NCBI GenBank assembly: GCA_014379385.1
Contig: JACMLW010000152.1
Span: 1 to 64,000, forward strand
From: Phycisphaerales bacterium
GTDB taxonomy: Bacteria; Planctomycetota; Phycisphaerae; Phycisphaerales; UBA1924
Length of the DNA stretch: 64,000 nt
Direction: 5' to 3'
The first letter of the stretch is position 1; each line of letters begins with the position of its first letter. Below are positions 17,753 through 25,618 of this stretch, one piece after another. Position numbers and translations under genes: made by a program. The notes below the pieces were generated by a model. The model did no database searches. It worked only from the letters and a program-made list of their open reading frames with translations, and was not told the origin of the DNA.

Positions 17753-18712
17753 TCAGTTGGTCATCTTGGCGGCTAGCTGGACGACATGGCGCACGTCAAC
17801 GATCAAACTGACGCCGCCGTCGTCCCGGACGGTGGCGCCGCTGACAAGGCTGCCGCGGGAGCCGGTCAGGGAGTCGAGTGGCTTGATAACTACCTCTTGC
17901 TGCCCGATCAGGGAGCTGACGAGCGGCCGACCCGTTTTTGGTCGCATACCAGAACAACCGCGAACGATCCGGGGGTGCGCCGGCTGCGGGGAACCCCGAA
18001 CGCGTCGGAGGCGTCGACGAGCGGGAGGATCGAGTTTCGCACACACAGGACCGAGCTTGAGCCGATGGTCTTGAGGTGGGCGGGCTCGGTCCGGACGACC
18101 TCGAGGATGTTAGTGAGCGGGAGGGCGTAGATCTCGCCGGACACGTCGACCATCATCGCGGTCATGGTGGCGACGGTGAGGGGGATGCGGATCGTGATGG
18201 TGGTTCCCTGACCCGGGATGCTCGAGATGTCGACCCCTCCCTTGAGGGCTTCGATGTTGGTCTTGACGACATCCAGGGCCGGCGCTCACGCCCGAACCGG
18301 TCTGGACCGTTGGTCCCGGGGCCTGGCCTTCCCCGAGCGAGGCGAGCAGCCGGACGACCTCGGAGTCGGCGGGCGTGAGATCAGCGCCCTGAGCGAGCTG
18401 GGTGAACTGCTTGCGGATCGCGTCAACCGCGGAGAGCAGCAGGTCCATCGCGCGGCGATCAATCGTGATCACTCGGTTGCGGGCGCTGTTGAGCGCACTC
18501 TCGGCGGCGTGCGCGACCGCCACGAGGTGGGTGAGGCTCAGGAACGAGGCGCTGCCCTTGATCGTGTGCAGAGCGCGGAAGACCTGGCTAAGAAGCTCGG
18601 GGTCGGAGGGCGACTGCTCGAGCGTCACCAGATCGTGGTCGAGGCGCTCGAGGAGCTCACCGGACTCGGTGAAGAAGTCCTGGACGATGGAGGGATCGAA
18701 TCCGTGGCTCAT
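17753..18712 (-). pseudogene. cheA: CheA histidine kinase, internally deleted and frameshifted
   Basis: The N terminus is an intact Hpt domain with phospho-His H49 in RALHTIKGSASF. After residue about 140 the sequence jumps, near 18283, straight to the last part of the ATPase domain (LDVVKTNIEALKGGVDISS) in another frame, then to the CheW-like P5 domain (VSGEIYALPLTNILEVVRT). The dimerisation domain and the N, G1 and F boxes of the kinase are missing, some 350 residues by comparison with usual CheA. A second shift at the AAAAA run near 17930-17935 returns to the first frame (RPLVSSLIGQQEVVIKPL). ATG overlaps the cheW stop as ATGA. As read, it cannot be an active kinase. Confidence 0.85.
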
Positions 18713-19209
18713 GGCTTCGCGCCGTTGTGTTGTCCGGACTTGAAGTAGCAGAAGCCCTGCGGGATGGCGAGCTGCTCGAAACGCGGCTCGGCGCGCAGGC
18801 CGCGCAGGGTCTCGATGTGCGGGGCGGGCTCGATGATGCCGCTGTCGATGCGGAGTACCTCGTGGACACGGTCGACAATGAAGCCGATCACGTGCCCGTG
18901 AACCGCAACAACGATGATGCGGCTGTGCTCGTCGTGCTCGGTGGCGGCAAGGCCGAAGCGCTCGTGGAGATCCAGAACGGGGATGATCTTCCCGCGCAGG
19001 TTGATGACCCCCTCGACTCCGAAGGGGCTCTGGGGCACGCGGGTGAGCTGCATCATCCGGTTGATTTCCTGGACCGCCAGGATATCGACACCGAACTCTT
19101 CGTCGCCGATCCCGAACGTGACGAGCTGGAGCTGATTGCCCGCGGTGCGGCTGGACGCGGACGTGAGTTGGTCGGATTCGTGAAGCGACGCGGTTGGCGC
19201 AGGGTTCAT
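18709..19209 (-). CDS. cheW: CheW coupling protein
   Basis: A 166-residue adaptor that couples chemoreceptors to CheA. The CheW fold is intact: LVTFGIGDEEFGVDILAVQE, EGVINLRGKIIPVLDLHERF and HVIGFIVDRVHEVLRID. The N-terminal 30 residues are a disordered extension. ATG 19209 is preceded by AAGGAAGG. The stop overlaps the cheA start by 4 nt. No methyl-accepting receptor gene lies in the window. Confidence 0.92.
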   Translation of the reverse strand: MNPAPTASLHESDQLTSASSRTAGNQLQLVTFGIGDEEFGVDILAVQEINRMMQLTRVPQSPFGVEGVINLRGKIIPVLDLHERFGLAATEHDEHSRIIVVAVHGHVIGFIVDRVHEVLRIDSGIIEPAPHIETLRGLRAEPRFEQLAIPQGFCYFKSGQHNGAKP

Positions 19210-19323
19210 GGGGCCTTCCTTGTCGCGTGAATGGTGAGTCGAGAGAAAGATCCTGGGAGAGTCATCGGATCGAGAACTATCCGCCTTCACTCGACACCCG
19301 AACGGCGCCGTGAAATCGCGCCT

Positions 19324-20497
19324 CTACGCGGCGCCACGCCTCGCGGGGTGCGCGACGAGCGACGCGAGCAGGTCGCGAATTTGGAGGGGCGGCATGGCCG
19401 CGGCGGCGGCGCCCGACTCCACAACCGCCTTCGGCATGCCGTACACGACGCAGGTCTCGGCGGACTGTGCGAGAACGGTGGCTCCGAGGGCGTGGAGGCG
19501 CGCGGCGCCCAGGCTCCCGTCATCGCCCATCCCGGTCAGGACAATCGCGAGGCACTCGCGCCCGATCACGGCGGCGGCCGACAGGAGAAGCTCGTTGACC
19601 GATAGCCGATACAGCGCCGCTTTCGGTTCCGGAGAAACTTCAAGCGCAGCTCGCTCTTCCCGGGGATGCGCCTGATCCGGCCGTGCTGGCCGCCGGGGAT
19701 GATGTACACGCAGCCCGCGCACAGCGGCGCACCGTCCTGAGCATGAAGCACGCTGATCGCGCACGATGCGTCGAATCGTTCGGACATGCTGCGCGTGAAC
19801 GCCGCCGGCATGTGCTGCGCGATCACGATGGGCACGGGCAGCGTCGCCGGCAAGCCGGAGAGGATGAACTCGAGCACCGGTGGACCGCCCGTTGAGGATC
19901 CGATCACGATCGCGGCTGGGAGCGTCTTTCGCGAGAGCTCGAATGGTGGCGCGGGGGTCGGGATTGGCCCGATGCGTGGTGCAGGCCGGCGCGGAGCAGG
20001 GGCGAGTTTCCGATGCGCCGTGAGCGAGGGTGCGCCGGACCGGAGCAGAGAACGGCGAGGGGCGATCGCCTTGATGCGGGCGACGATCTCGTCGCGCATC
20101 GCGGTCGCGCCGGCGCCGAACGCGCTGGCGTCCTTGGCGATAACGTCGGCGGCTCCGAGGGTCAGGGCCTTGAGAGCCGCGTGGCTGCCCTCGGTCGCAA
20201 GGCTTGAGCACATGAGCACGGCGGGCGGGTTGGGGCACTCGCGCCGGATGCGAACGAGCGCCTCGATGCCGGTGAGCACGGGCCATTTCAATGTCAAGGG
20301 TTGACGTCCGGGCAGAGGCGGCGGGCCTTCTCAACGCCGTCCTCGCCGTTGCGCGCCGTGTCGAGGACGCGCAGTCCCGGATCGGAGTTGATGATGTCGC
20401 TCAGGGCGCGGCGCATGAAGGCCGAGTCATCGACCACCAGCACGCCAATCTGGCGGTTCGCGGGTGAAGCCGGGCAATGGCGGAACGATTCGTCCAT
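19324..20497 (-). pseudogene. cheB: CheB methylesterase, three frameshifts
   Basis: CheB demethylates or deamidates receptor glutamates. All parts are recognisable but in different frames. The receiver start [20 protein letters not shown] is in one frame; TLDIEM (about 20290-20300) is in a second; PVLTGIEALVRIRREC through the catalytic VIGSSTGGP and AQHMP is in a third. After about 19637 the end, with LTGMGDDGSLGA, returns to the second. Restoring the frame needs about two missing bases near 20300, one extra G near 20283 and one missing G near 19637. No large deletion. Either sequencing error or decay. Confidence 0.85.
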
Positions 20498-20679
20498 AAC
20501 ACTCGCACGCGTGGACCCTGTGAGGTTCCACGAAAGGATATCGACCCACGAGCGTTCGCCCTAAAGGGACAGCCAAGCGGGCCATCGGTATTGGCTGGAG
20601 TATTCCCGTCTATCGGGGAGAGATGACGCACTGCCCTCATGGCTCGGGGCGCACGGGACCATCCGGTCCAAACGAGAAA

Positions 20680-20761
20680 TGCCCAGGAGAGGATTCGAAC
20701 CTCCACGCCTTGCGGCGCTACCACCTCAAGGTAGTGCGTCTGCCAGTTCCGCCACCTGGGC
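20680..20761 (-). tRNA. tRNA-Leu, anticodon GAG
   Basis: Minus-strand cloverleaf: acceptor GCCCAGG pairs with CCTGGGC, the D-arm holds GCGGAACTGGCAGACGC, and the anticodon stem CTACC/GGTAG encloses TTGAGGT (anticodon GAG). A long variable arm (class II) and a T-arm with GGTTCGAATCC complete it. The discriminator is A and CCA is not encoded. Confidence 0.95.
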
Positions 20762-21096
20762 TAGTGGTTGCCCGGGCCGAAGGGCGGCCCGGGTTTGTGA
20801 CTGCAACCATAGATATCCTGTTCCGGGTTGTCGAGCGTCATTGGCTCGGCGAGGATCCTGGCCGCTCCGGACGAGGCGTCCCAAACGGGCGGGGGTAGCG
20901 CTGCCTATTTGTTAGGCGAACTTTGGCCAGTTCAGCGAGGCGAGGTACTCTCAATCGCGGGCCTGCGGCCATCCGAGGCCCGACAGGGCGCGTCCGCGGC
21001 GCCTTGGCGTGCGCTCAGCCGTTCTCCCATGCGATGGGCCGAACGGCACTCTCGTGGGCTCAGCGCCTCGGTTCTCGCGGCCGAAAGGAGTCGGCC

Positions 21097-21363
21097 ATGA
21101 GCGGTAGTTATATCGCTGTTTTGCGATTGGGAGAGGATGGTTCGCGCCGGGCGGTTGTCAGCAGATTTGCCGAGGCGATCGAGGATCTAGGTGGGGTGCA
21201 GAGTGTCGATCTGGACTTGGCGGGGAGGTGCCTACTGGTCTGGTTCGACCGGGCCAGGGTCACGCTCGCCGATCTTGTCCGCACCGTCGAGGATCAAGGC
21301 GGGTGGGTGAGCGGCGTGGCACAGACGCGCGCCGTCACAGCCGCGATTGCTGCGATCGCCTGA
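21097..21363 (+). CDS. small HMA-fold-like protein
   Basis: An 88-residue protein with the beta-alpha-beta-beta-alpha-beta pattern of heavy-metal-associated domains (SYIAVLRLGEDGSRRAVV, DLGGVQSVDLDLAGRCLLV, VTLADLVRTVEDQGGWVSG). It lacks the metal-binding CXXC. An AAAGGAG six nt before ATG 21097 fixes the start; the upstream extension of the frame is discarded. It precedes a conserved hypothetical and a glycosyltransferase on the same strand. Function unknown. Confidence 0.65.
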   Translation: MSGSYIAVLRLGEDGSRRAVVSRFAEAIEDLGGVQSVDLDLAGRCLLVWFDRARVTLADLVRTVEDQGGWVSGVAQTRAVTAAIAAIA

Positions 21364-21435
21364 GATAAATTGGATGGTTGAAGCTCTCGGCGGTCACGGG
21401 GTTGTGAATTGCGATGGGTGCAATCGTCCCGCGCC

Positions 21436-21441
21436 TACGCT
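21436..21441 (+). promoter_or_regulatory. TACGCT -10 element 9 nt before ATG 21451
   Basis: TACGCT followed by nine bases and ATG, with no Shine-Dalgarno. A near-leaderless promoter for the 21451-23539 pair. Confidence 0.4.
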
Positions 21442-21450
21442 TGAGCCCGT

Positions 21451-21993
21451 ATGCGGCCTTGCGCACTCCGAGAACAATCCGTCGTGGTGGAATCCAGACA
21501 CGACAACCCGGGTCGGTGGCCGTCGAGCGACGGTTCCGCGATGCTAAGCGCTGTGGCCGATCGCGCCAGAGCGTCTGGGGTCTTTGGCGAAACCACCCTC
21601 CGCGCCGATCGGCTGGAGTGCCTGGCGGTGGGCTCCTCGGCGCCGGCGTCGTACGGACTCGAGGTTGAGGGTGACCGGCTCTGGGTCACGCTCCGCACCG
21701 CTGACCGGTGGCTGAGCCAGTCAATCGAAGCGGACCTTGTGCATACCGGCGATGACCTGTCGGACCTGATCGATGAGGAACTCTCGGATCTTGGGATTCG
21801 TGGCACTCGGGCGAGCTTCGAGCACTTCCGGAGCGGCGAGAAACTCTTTACGTTCCGGTCCCCAGTTCCCATTCCGGCGACCGATTGGGGCACGCCCGCC
21901 GCGGCGGAGCAGTCACTGAAGTGGTTGCTCGCGTACGAACAGTGCTTCCGTGGGCTGGGGGATATGGAAGCCGACGAAGCCAACGAGTTGTAG
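21451..21993 (+). CDS. conserved hypothetical protein
   Basis: A soluble protein of 180 residues, or 150 if it starts at ATG 21541. The core reads ECLAVGSSAPASYGLEVEGD, LWVTLRTADRWLSQSIEAD and ELSDLGIRGTRASFEHFRS: a mixed alpha/beta domain I cannot assign. It ends 10 nt before the glycosyltransferase start and is likely co-transcribed with it. The first 30 codons look less gene-like, but a TACGCT hexamer near 21436 supports the earlier start. Confidence 0.6.
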   Translation: MRPCALREQSVVVESRHDNPGRWPSSDGSAMLSAVADRARASGVFGETTLRADRLECLAVGSSAPASYGLEVEGDRLWVTLRTADRWLSQSIEADLVHTGDDLSDLIDEELSDLGIRGTRASFEHFRSGEKLFTFRSPVPIPATDWGTPAAAEQSLKWLLAYEQCFRGLGDMEADEANEL

Positions 21994-22003
21994 CGGAGCC
22001 CCC

Positions 22004-23539
22004 ATGCGCATTCTCATGCTGGGTTGGGAGTTCCCTCCTTTTATCGCGGGCGGTTTAGGCACGGCGTGCTACGGGTTGACGAAGGCCCTTGATCGTCTCG
22101 GGCACGAGGTAATTTTCGTGCTTCCCCGGCCGGTTGAACAGGCGCACACATCACATATTCAGGTGGTGAGCCCCGCGGGGTCAACGGGCGCGGCGAGCGC
22201 GCCGGCCGCAGCGCCATCTGACGCCGAGACGGTTGAGGGTGTGAGCACCGTCACGAGCAACGGGCTGACAGTGGCGAGCGCGGGGGCGGTATTCGGCGAG
22301 CGGTCACGAGTTCGCGCACCCATTGGCTGGAGCCAGGCGTACCGGGTTCCCGACTTCGAGCACGCCGTGTTCCGGGCTGTGCCCGCGACGTTCTCCTCTC
22401 CCTATCGGGTGTTCACCGGCGCGGGCGAGAGCGGCGCGGCCGGTGGTCTACCAAGTAGCCCGGGTGCTGGTGAGGCCAACCCCAGCCGCCCCCAAGGGAC
22501 GGCTGGGGTTGGCGACTCCAAAGCGACCGATCCTTCCTATGCGGCGGCCGGCGTTGGCGGGAGCGGTGGCGAGGTGTCGAGCGCGGCCGGGCATGGGTAC
22601 GGGCACGACATGATGGGGGATGCCGATCGCTATTCGAGGCTCGTGGTCGCCATGTGCCGGGGCGAGCGGTTTGACGTTATCCACGCGCACGACTGGATGA
22701 CGTTTCCGGCGGGGCTGGCGCTGGCGCAGGTTTCGGGCAAGCCTCTGGTAGCGCATGTTCACTCAACGGAGTTTGACCGGTCTGGCGAGCATCCCAACCA
22801 ACGGATCTACGACCTGGAGCGGCGCGGGATGCACGGTGCGCTCCGGACCATCGCGGTCTCCAACCTGACACGCTCCATCTGCATGAAACGCTACGGCCTT
22901 AGCGCCGATCGCATCGATGTGGTGTGGAACGGCATTGATTCGCCGGCGGGCACGCCGCCGGCCGGGGCCCGCATTAACCCGAAGGACCGCATCGTCCTGT
23001 TCCTCGGGCGGATCACAATGCAGAAGGGGCCGGAATACTTCATCGCCGCCGCGAAGCGAGTGCTGGAGAAGGTGCCGGAGGCGAAGTTCGTGGTCGCCGG
23101 TTCGGGCGATATGTATGAGCGGATGGTCGAGCAGGCGGCGCAGCTGGGCATCGGCCACAAGGTGCTGTTCACCGGCTTCCTGCGGGGACCGCAGGTCGAC
23201 CGGATATTCCGCATGGCGGACTGCTATGTGATGCCGAGCGTCTCTGAGCCCTTCGGGATTGCTCCCCTGGAGGCGATGCGGAACGACGTACCGGTGATCA
23301 TCTCGAAGCAATCGGGGGTTTCCGAGGTTGTCACCCACGCCCTGAAAGTAGATTTCTGGGACATCGACGACATGGCCAACAAGATCGTGGCTGTGCTTCG
23401 GTATCCCCCACTCGGGCAGACGCTCCGAGAGCACGGTTCGTTCGAGCTTCGCAAGCTGACGTGGGAGGGCGCTGCGGAGAAGTGCGTACAGACATACGGG
23501 GCCGCGATCGGCGCTCAGGCGCGGCGCGCCAAGGGTTAG
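22004..23539 (+). CDS. glycogen synthase-like GT4/GT5 glycosyltransferase
   Basis: A 511-residue GT-B enzyme. The N-terminal MRILMLGWEFPPFIAGGLGTACYGLTKAL matches the starch/glycogen synthase-like donor loop. DVIHAHDWMTFPAGLALAQ, PKDRIVLFLGRITMQKGPEYF-type and SEPFGIAPLEAMRNDVPV (EX7E) elements follow. It probably extends an alpha-glucan or a related polymer. Residues about 60-205 hold a long Gly/Ala/Ser-rich insert, part of which is encoded by a 14-bp palindrome (22475-22513). GGAG before ATG 22004 fixes the start. Confidence 0.85.
   Translation: MRILMLGWEFPPFIAGGLGTACYGLTKALDRLGHEVIFVLPRPVEQAHTSHIQVVSPAGSTGAASAPAAAPSDAETVEGVSTVTSNGLTVASAGAVFGERSRVRAPIGWSQAYRVPDFEHAVFRAVPATFSSPYRVFTGAGESGAAGGLPSSPGAGEANPSRPQGTAGVGDSKATDPSYAAAGVGGSGGEVSSAAGHGYGHDMMGDADRYSRLVVAMCRGERFDVIHAHDWMTFPAGLALAQVSGKPLVAHVHSTEFDRSGEHPNQRIYDLERRGMHGALRTIAVSNLTRSICMKRYGLSADRIDVVWNGIDSPAGTPPAGARINPKDRIVLFLGRITMQKGPEYFIAAAKRVLEKVPEAKFVVAGSGDMYERMVEQAAQLGIGHKVLFTGFLRGPQVDRIFRMADCYVMPSVSEPFGIAPLEAMRNDVPVIISKQSGVSEVVTHALKVDFWDIDDMANKIVAVLRYPPLGQTLREHGSFELRKLTWEGAAEKCVQTYGAAIGAQARRAKG
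22475..22513. repeat. long palindrome inside the glycosyltransferase gene
   Basis: GCCAACCCCAGCCG and CGGCTGGGGTTGGC are perfect 14-bp inverted arms around an 11-nt loop. It encodes part of the low-complexity insert and looks like an inserted palindromic repeat element, not conserved coding sequence. Confidence 0.75.
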
Positions 23540-23593
23540 TGCTTCAATGCGGCGATGGGTGCCGAACCGCCGTCGAAGTTGAGCCAGCCGCGA

Positions 23594-23851
23594 TCAGCCG
23601 CCGGATTCCACGATACCCTCTTCCTCCATCTCAGCTTCCGCCTCTTCCTGCAGTTCGCGGGCTTCCTCGATGGTTTCGTCGGGCAGAGCGGTGTCCGCCT
23701 GGCCCACGCCTGACGGTGCGCTCGTTGGCAGCTTGTCGCCTTCGAACACACCGAAGTGATAGGCAACCAGCAGCAGGCTCGCGCCAATGGCCGCGACCGC
23801 GAGGCCGACTTTCAGTTTATCAGTTGAGCTATTGATCTCGGCCTTTGCCAT
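23594..23851 (-). CDS. small single-pass membrane protein
   Basis: An 85-residue protein. A short N-terminal cytoplasmic stretch (MAKAEINSSTDKLK) is followed by one transmembrane helix (VGLAVAAIGASLLLVAYHFGVF). A very acidic tail contains a run of Glu/Ala (EEARELQEEAEAEMEEEG). ATG 23851 is preceded by GGAGG. It lies downstream of the ABC-2 permease on the same strand, 64 bp away, and may be its partner. No family recognised. Confidence 0.65.
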   Translation of the reverse strand: MAKAEINSSTDKLKVGLAVAAIGASLLLVAYHFGVFEGDKLPTSAPSGVGQADTALPDETIEEARELQEEAEAEMEEEGIVESGG

Positions 23852-23915
23852 CGAACCAACCTCCGATCGCGCAACATGGCTCGCGGGCGAGTGCCCGCTC
23901 TTGGATACAGGAAGT

Positions 23916-25271
23916 TTACCCCACTTCTCGCCGCTGGAACAATATGATCGCCAGCGACAGGAACACAATAATCTGGACCGCGCCGTACGCGGCGACCAGC
24001 AAGATGTGACGGGCCGGGACGGGATTAGCCTGGGTTACCGCGTCCACAAGCCAGAAAAACTGGACGTTCGGAATAACCCCCCAGAGTGTCACGGCCACAG
24101 GGTTGACGAAAGTCGGCCGAATAAAGACGTAGTCCCCGTTGCGAGGCGGGAGCACCGCAAGATCCGCGGCGGGCCCGACATGCTTGACCGTCAACCGGAC
24201 GTTCTCGGCTTCCACCACTACCAGCGCCGGCTCGCGGTTGTTGTCAAACATGGCCATCCGGTCGGAAGTGTCTCCCTTGAAGGGCTTATATGGATTGATA
24301 TTGAGGGGGACGCCGTTGGGATTGGGGCCGTAATAGAAGGGCGTCCCGACGGTGATCGGCTCGCGCGGCGCGTACCGAAGGGCGATGTCGTAGGTGTCGC
24401 CCGGCTGGTTAAAGCTGGTCTCACCCTCTCGCTGGGGCTCGGCGGAGTGAATGACCGCCGCGTAGCGGTTGGAGTGGGCATGACGTCCGATAAAGTGGTT
24501 CGAGAGCAGACCGAGCAGAAAGACCCCTGCGCAGACGACAATCGTCATGACTTGGCCAAGCCGGGTCGAAGCAGCGGTCGCGACAGCGGTCAAGACCAGT
24601 AGGGCCATGAGCACGCTCAGGCTGATGAGCGCCACCTGGGGCTTGAAGTCCGTGGCGATCGGTTGGAAGTGCCAGTCCTTTGAGAGCAATAGTGTCCCAA
24701 CCCATGCGGCCGTGAACAGCGGGAACATGAGCAGCGTGGCGGTCTGCGAGAAAACCCACCCGTAAAAAAAATTGCACCAGATCGCGATGCCGAACGCGAA
24801 GAAGGTCGCCAGGAATGAGAAGAGGACGACCGGCTTGTCAACCTGGTCGGAGGCGTTGGAGAGCACCTGGTGCCGGAGTGAGAGCTGGAGGAAAAGCAGC
24901 ATGGTCAGGACTGCGATGACCATGGCTCCCGAGACGCCTAGGTACTTCCCCACGATCAACACCGGGCGCGAGACGGGCTTGCTGACGACCGTGAGGACCG
25001 TCTTGTTCTCGATCTCGCGCGAGACGACCGCGGTCGCGATGAACGCGGCGAGCAGCATCCCGCACACGAAGACCGTGGCAAGACCGATCTCGAGCAGCAT
25101 TTTATCGTCGCCCGAGACCTCGCCCGACTCGGTGTACCCCATCGAGAAGCCGGTTCCCCACGTCGTCAGGATCTGCGCGATCCCGCAGATCGCGAGCAGG
25201 ATGAAGTAGATAGGCTGCCTGACGGATTCGACGAAGGTGTTCCGGGCGATAGTGAGCAGTTGGCTTGGCAT
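23916..25271 (-). CDS. ABC-2 type transporter permease with extracytoplasmic domain
   Basis: A 451-residue permease. About six transmembrane helices occur in the first 270 residues, starting MPSQLLTIARNTFVESVRQP. The coupling region REIENKTVLTVVSKPVSRPV is typical of ABC-2 permeases of the NosY/GldF kind. A soluble domain of about 130 residues follows, then a last helix and LFQRREVG. It shares the 'KPVS....GK..GV' element with the permease at 31467. No ATPase gene is adjacent on this strand, so the ATPase at 30169 could serve both permeases. The start is ATG 25271; the upstream extension overlaps the divergent promoter region. Confidence 0.82.
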   Translation of the reverse strand: MPSQLLTIARNTFVESVRQPIYFILLAICGIAQILTTWGTGFSMGYTESGEVSGDDKMLLEIGLATVFVCGMLLAAFIATAVVSREIENKTVLTVVSKPVSRPVLIVGKYLGVSGAMVIAVLTMLLFLQLSLRHQVLSNASDQVDKPVVLFSFLATFFAFGIAIWCNFFYGWVFSQTATLLMFPLFTAAWVGTLLLSKDWHFQPIATDFKPQVALISLSVLMALLVLTAVATAASTRLGQVMTIVVCAGVFLLGLLSNHFIGRHAHSNRYAAVIHSAEPQREGETSFNQPGDTYDIALRYAPREPITVGTPFYYGPNPNGVPLNINPYKPFKGDTSDRMAMFDNNREPALVVVEAENVRLTVKHVGPAADLAVLPPRNGDYVFIRPTFVNPVAVTLWGVIPNVQFFWLVDAVTQANPVPARHILLVAAYGAVQIIVFLSLAIILFQRREVG

Positions 25272-25618
25272 GGTGAGGGCCCAGACAATACCCTCAAAAG
25301 GTTCGCCGGGGCATCGAACTGAGGGCCTTTGGCTACGTACATCAACGCGGCGGGGAGGGTGGATGTTCGGCGCGCCCGCTCGGGATGTGTCGAATGACCG
25401 ACGACTTAAAGTGGACAGCAGAGCCCCGGTCGCGGAGAATAGTCCCCTTTTGACCGGTGCAAAACTCAAGGGGGTGCGGCCTTGGCGGCGGGATCTTGGG
25501 CGACTCGCACCACGCGGCCGAAGTCGATGGGTATCGAGGTTCAGGGAATCCGCCCCGTGTTGGGCACGATACGGTGGGGGCTCGTGGTGGGGGTTGGCGA
25601 CGACCAGCAGGGGCACTG

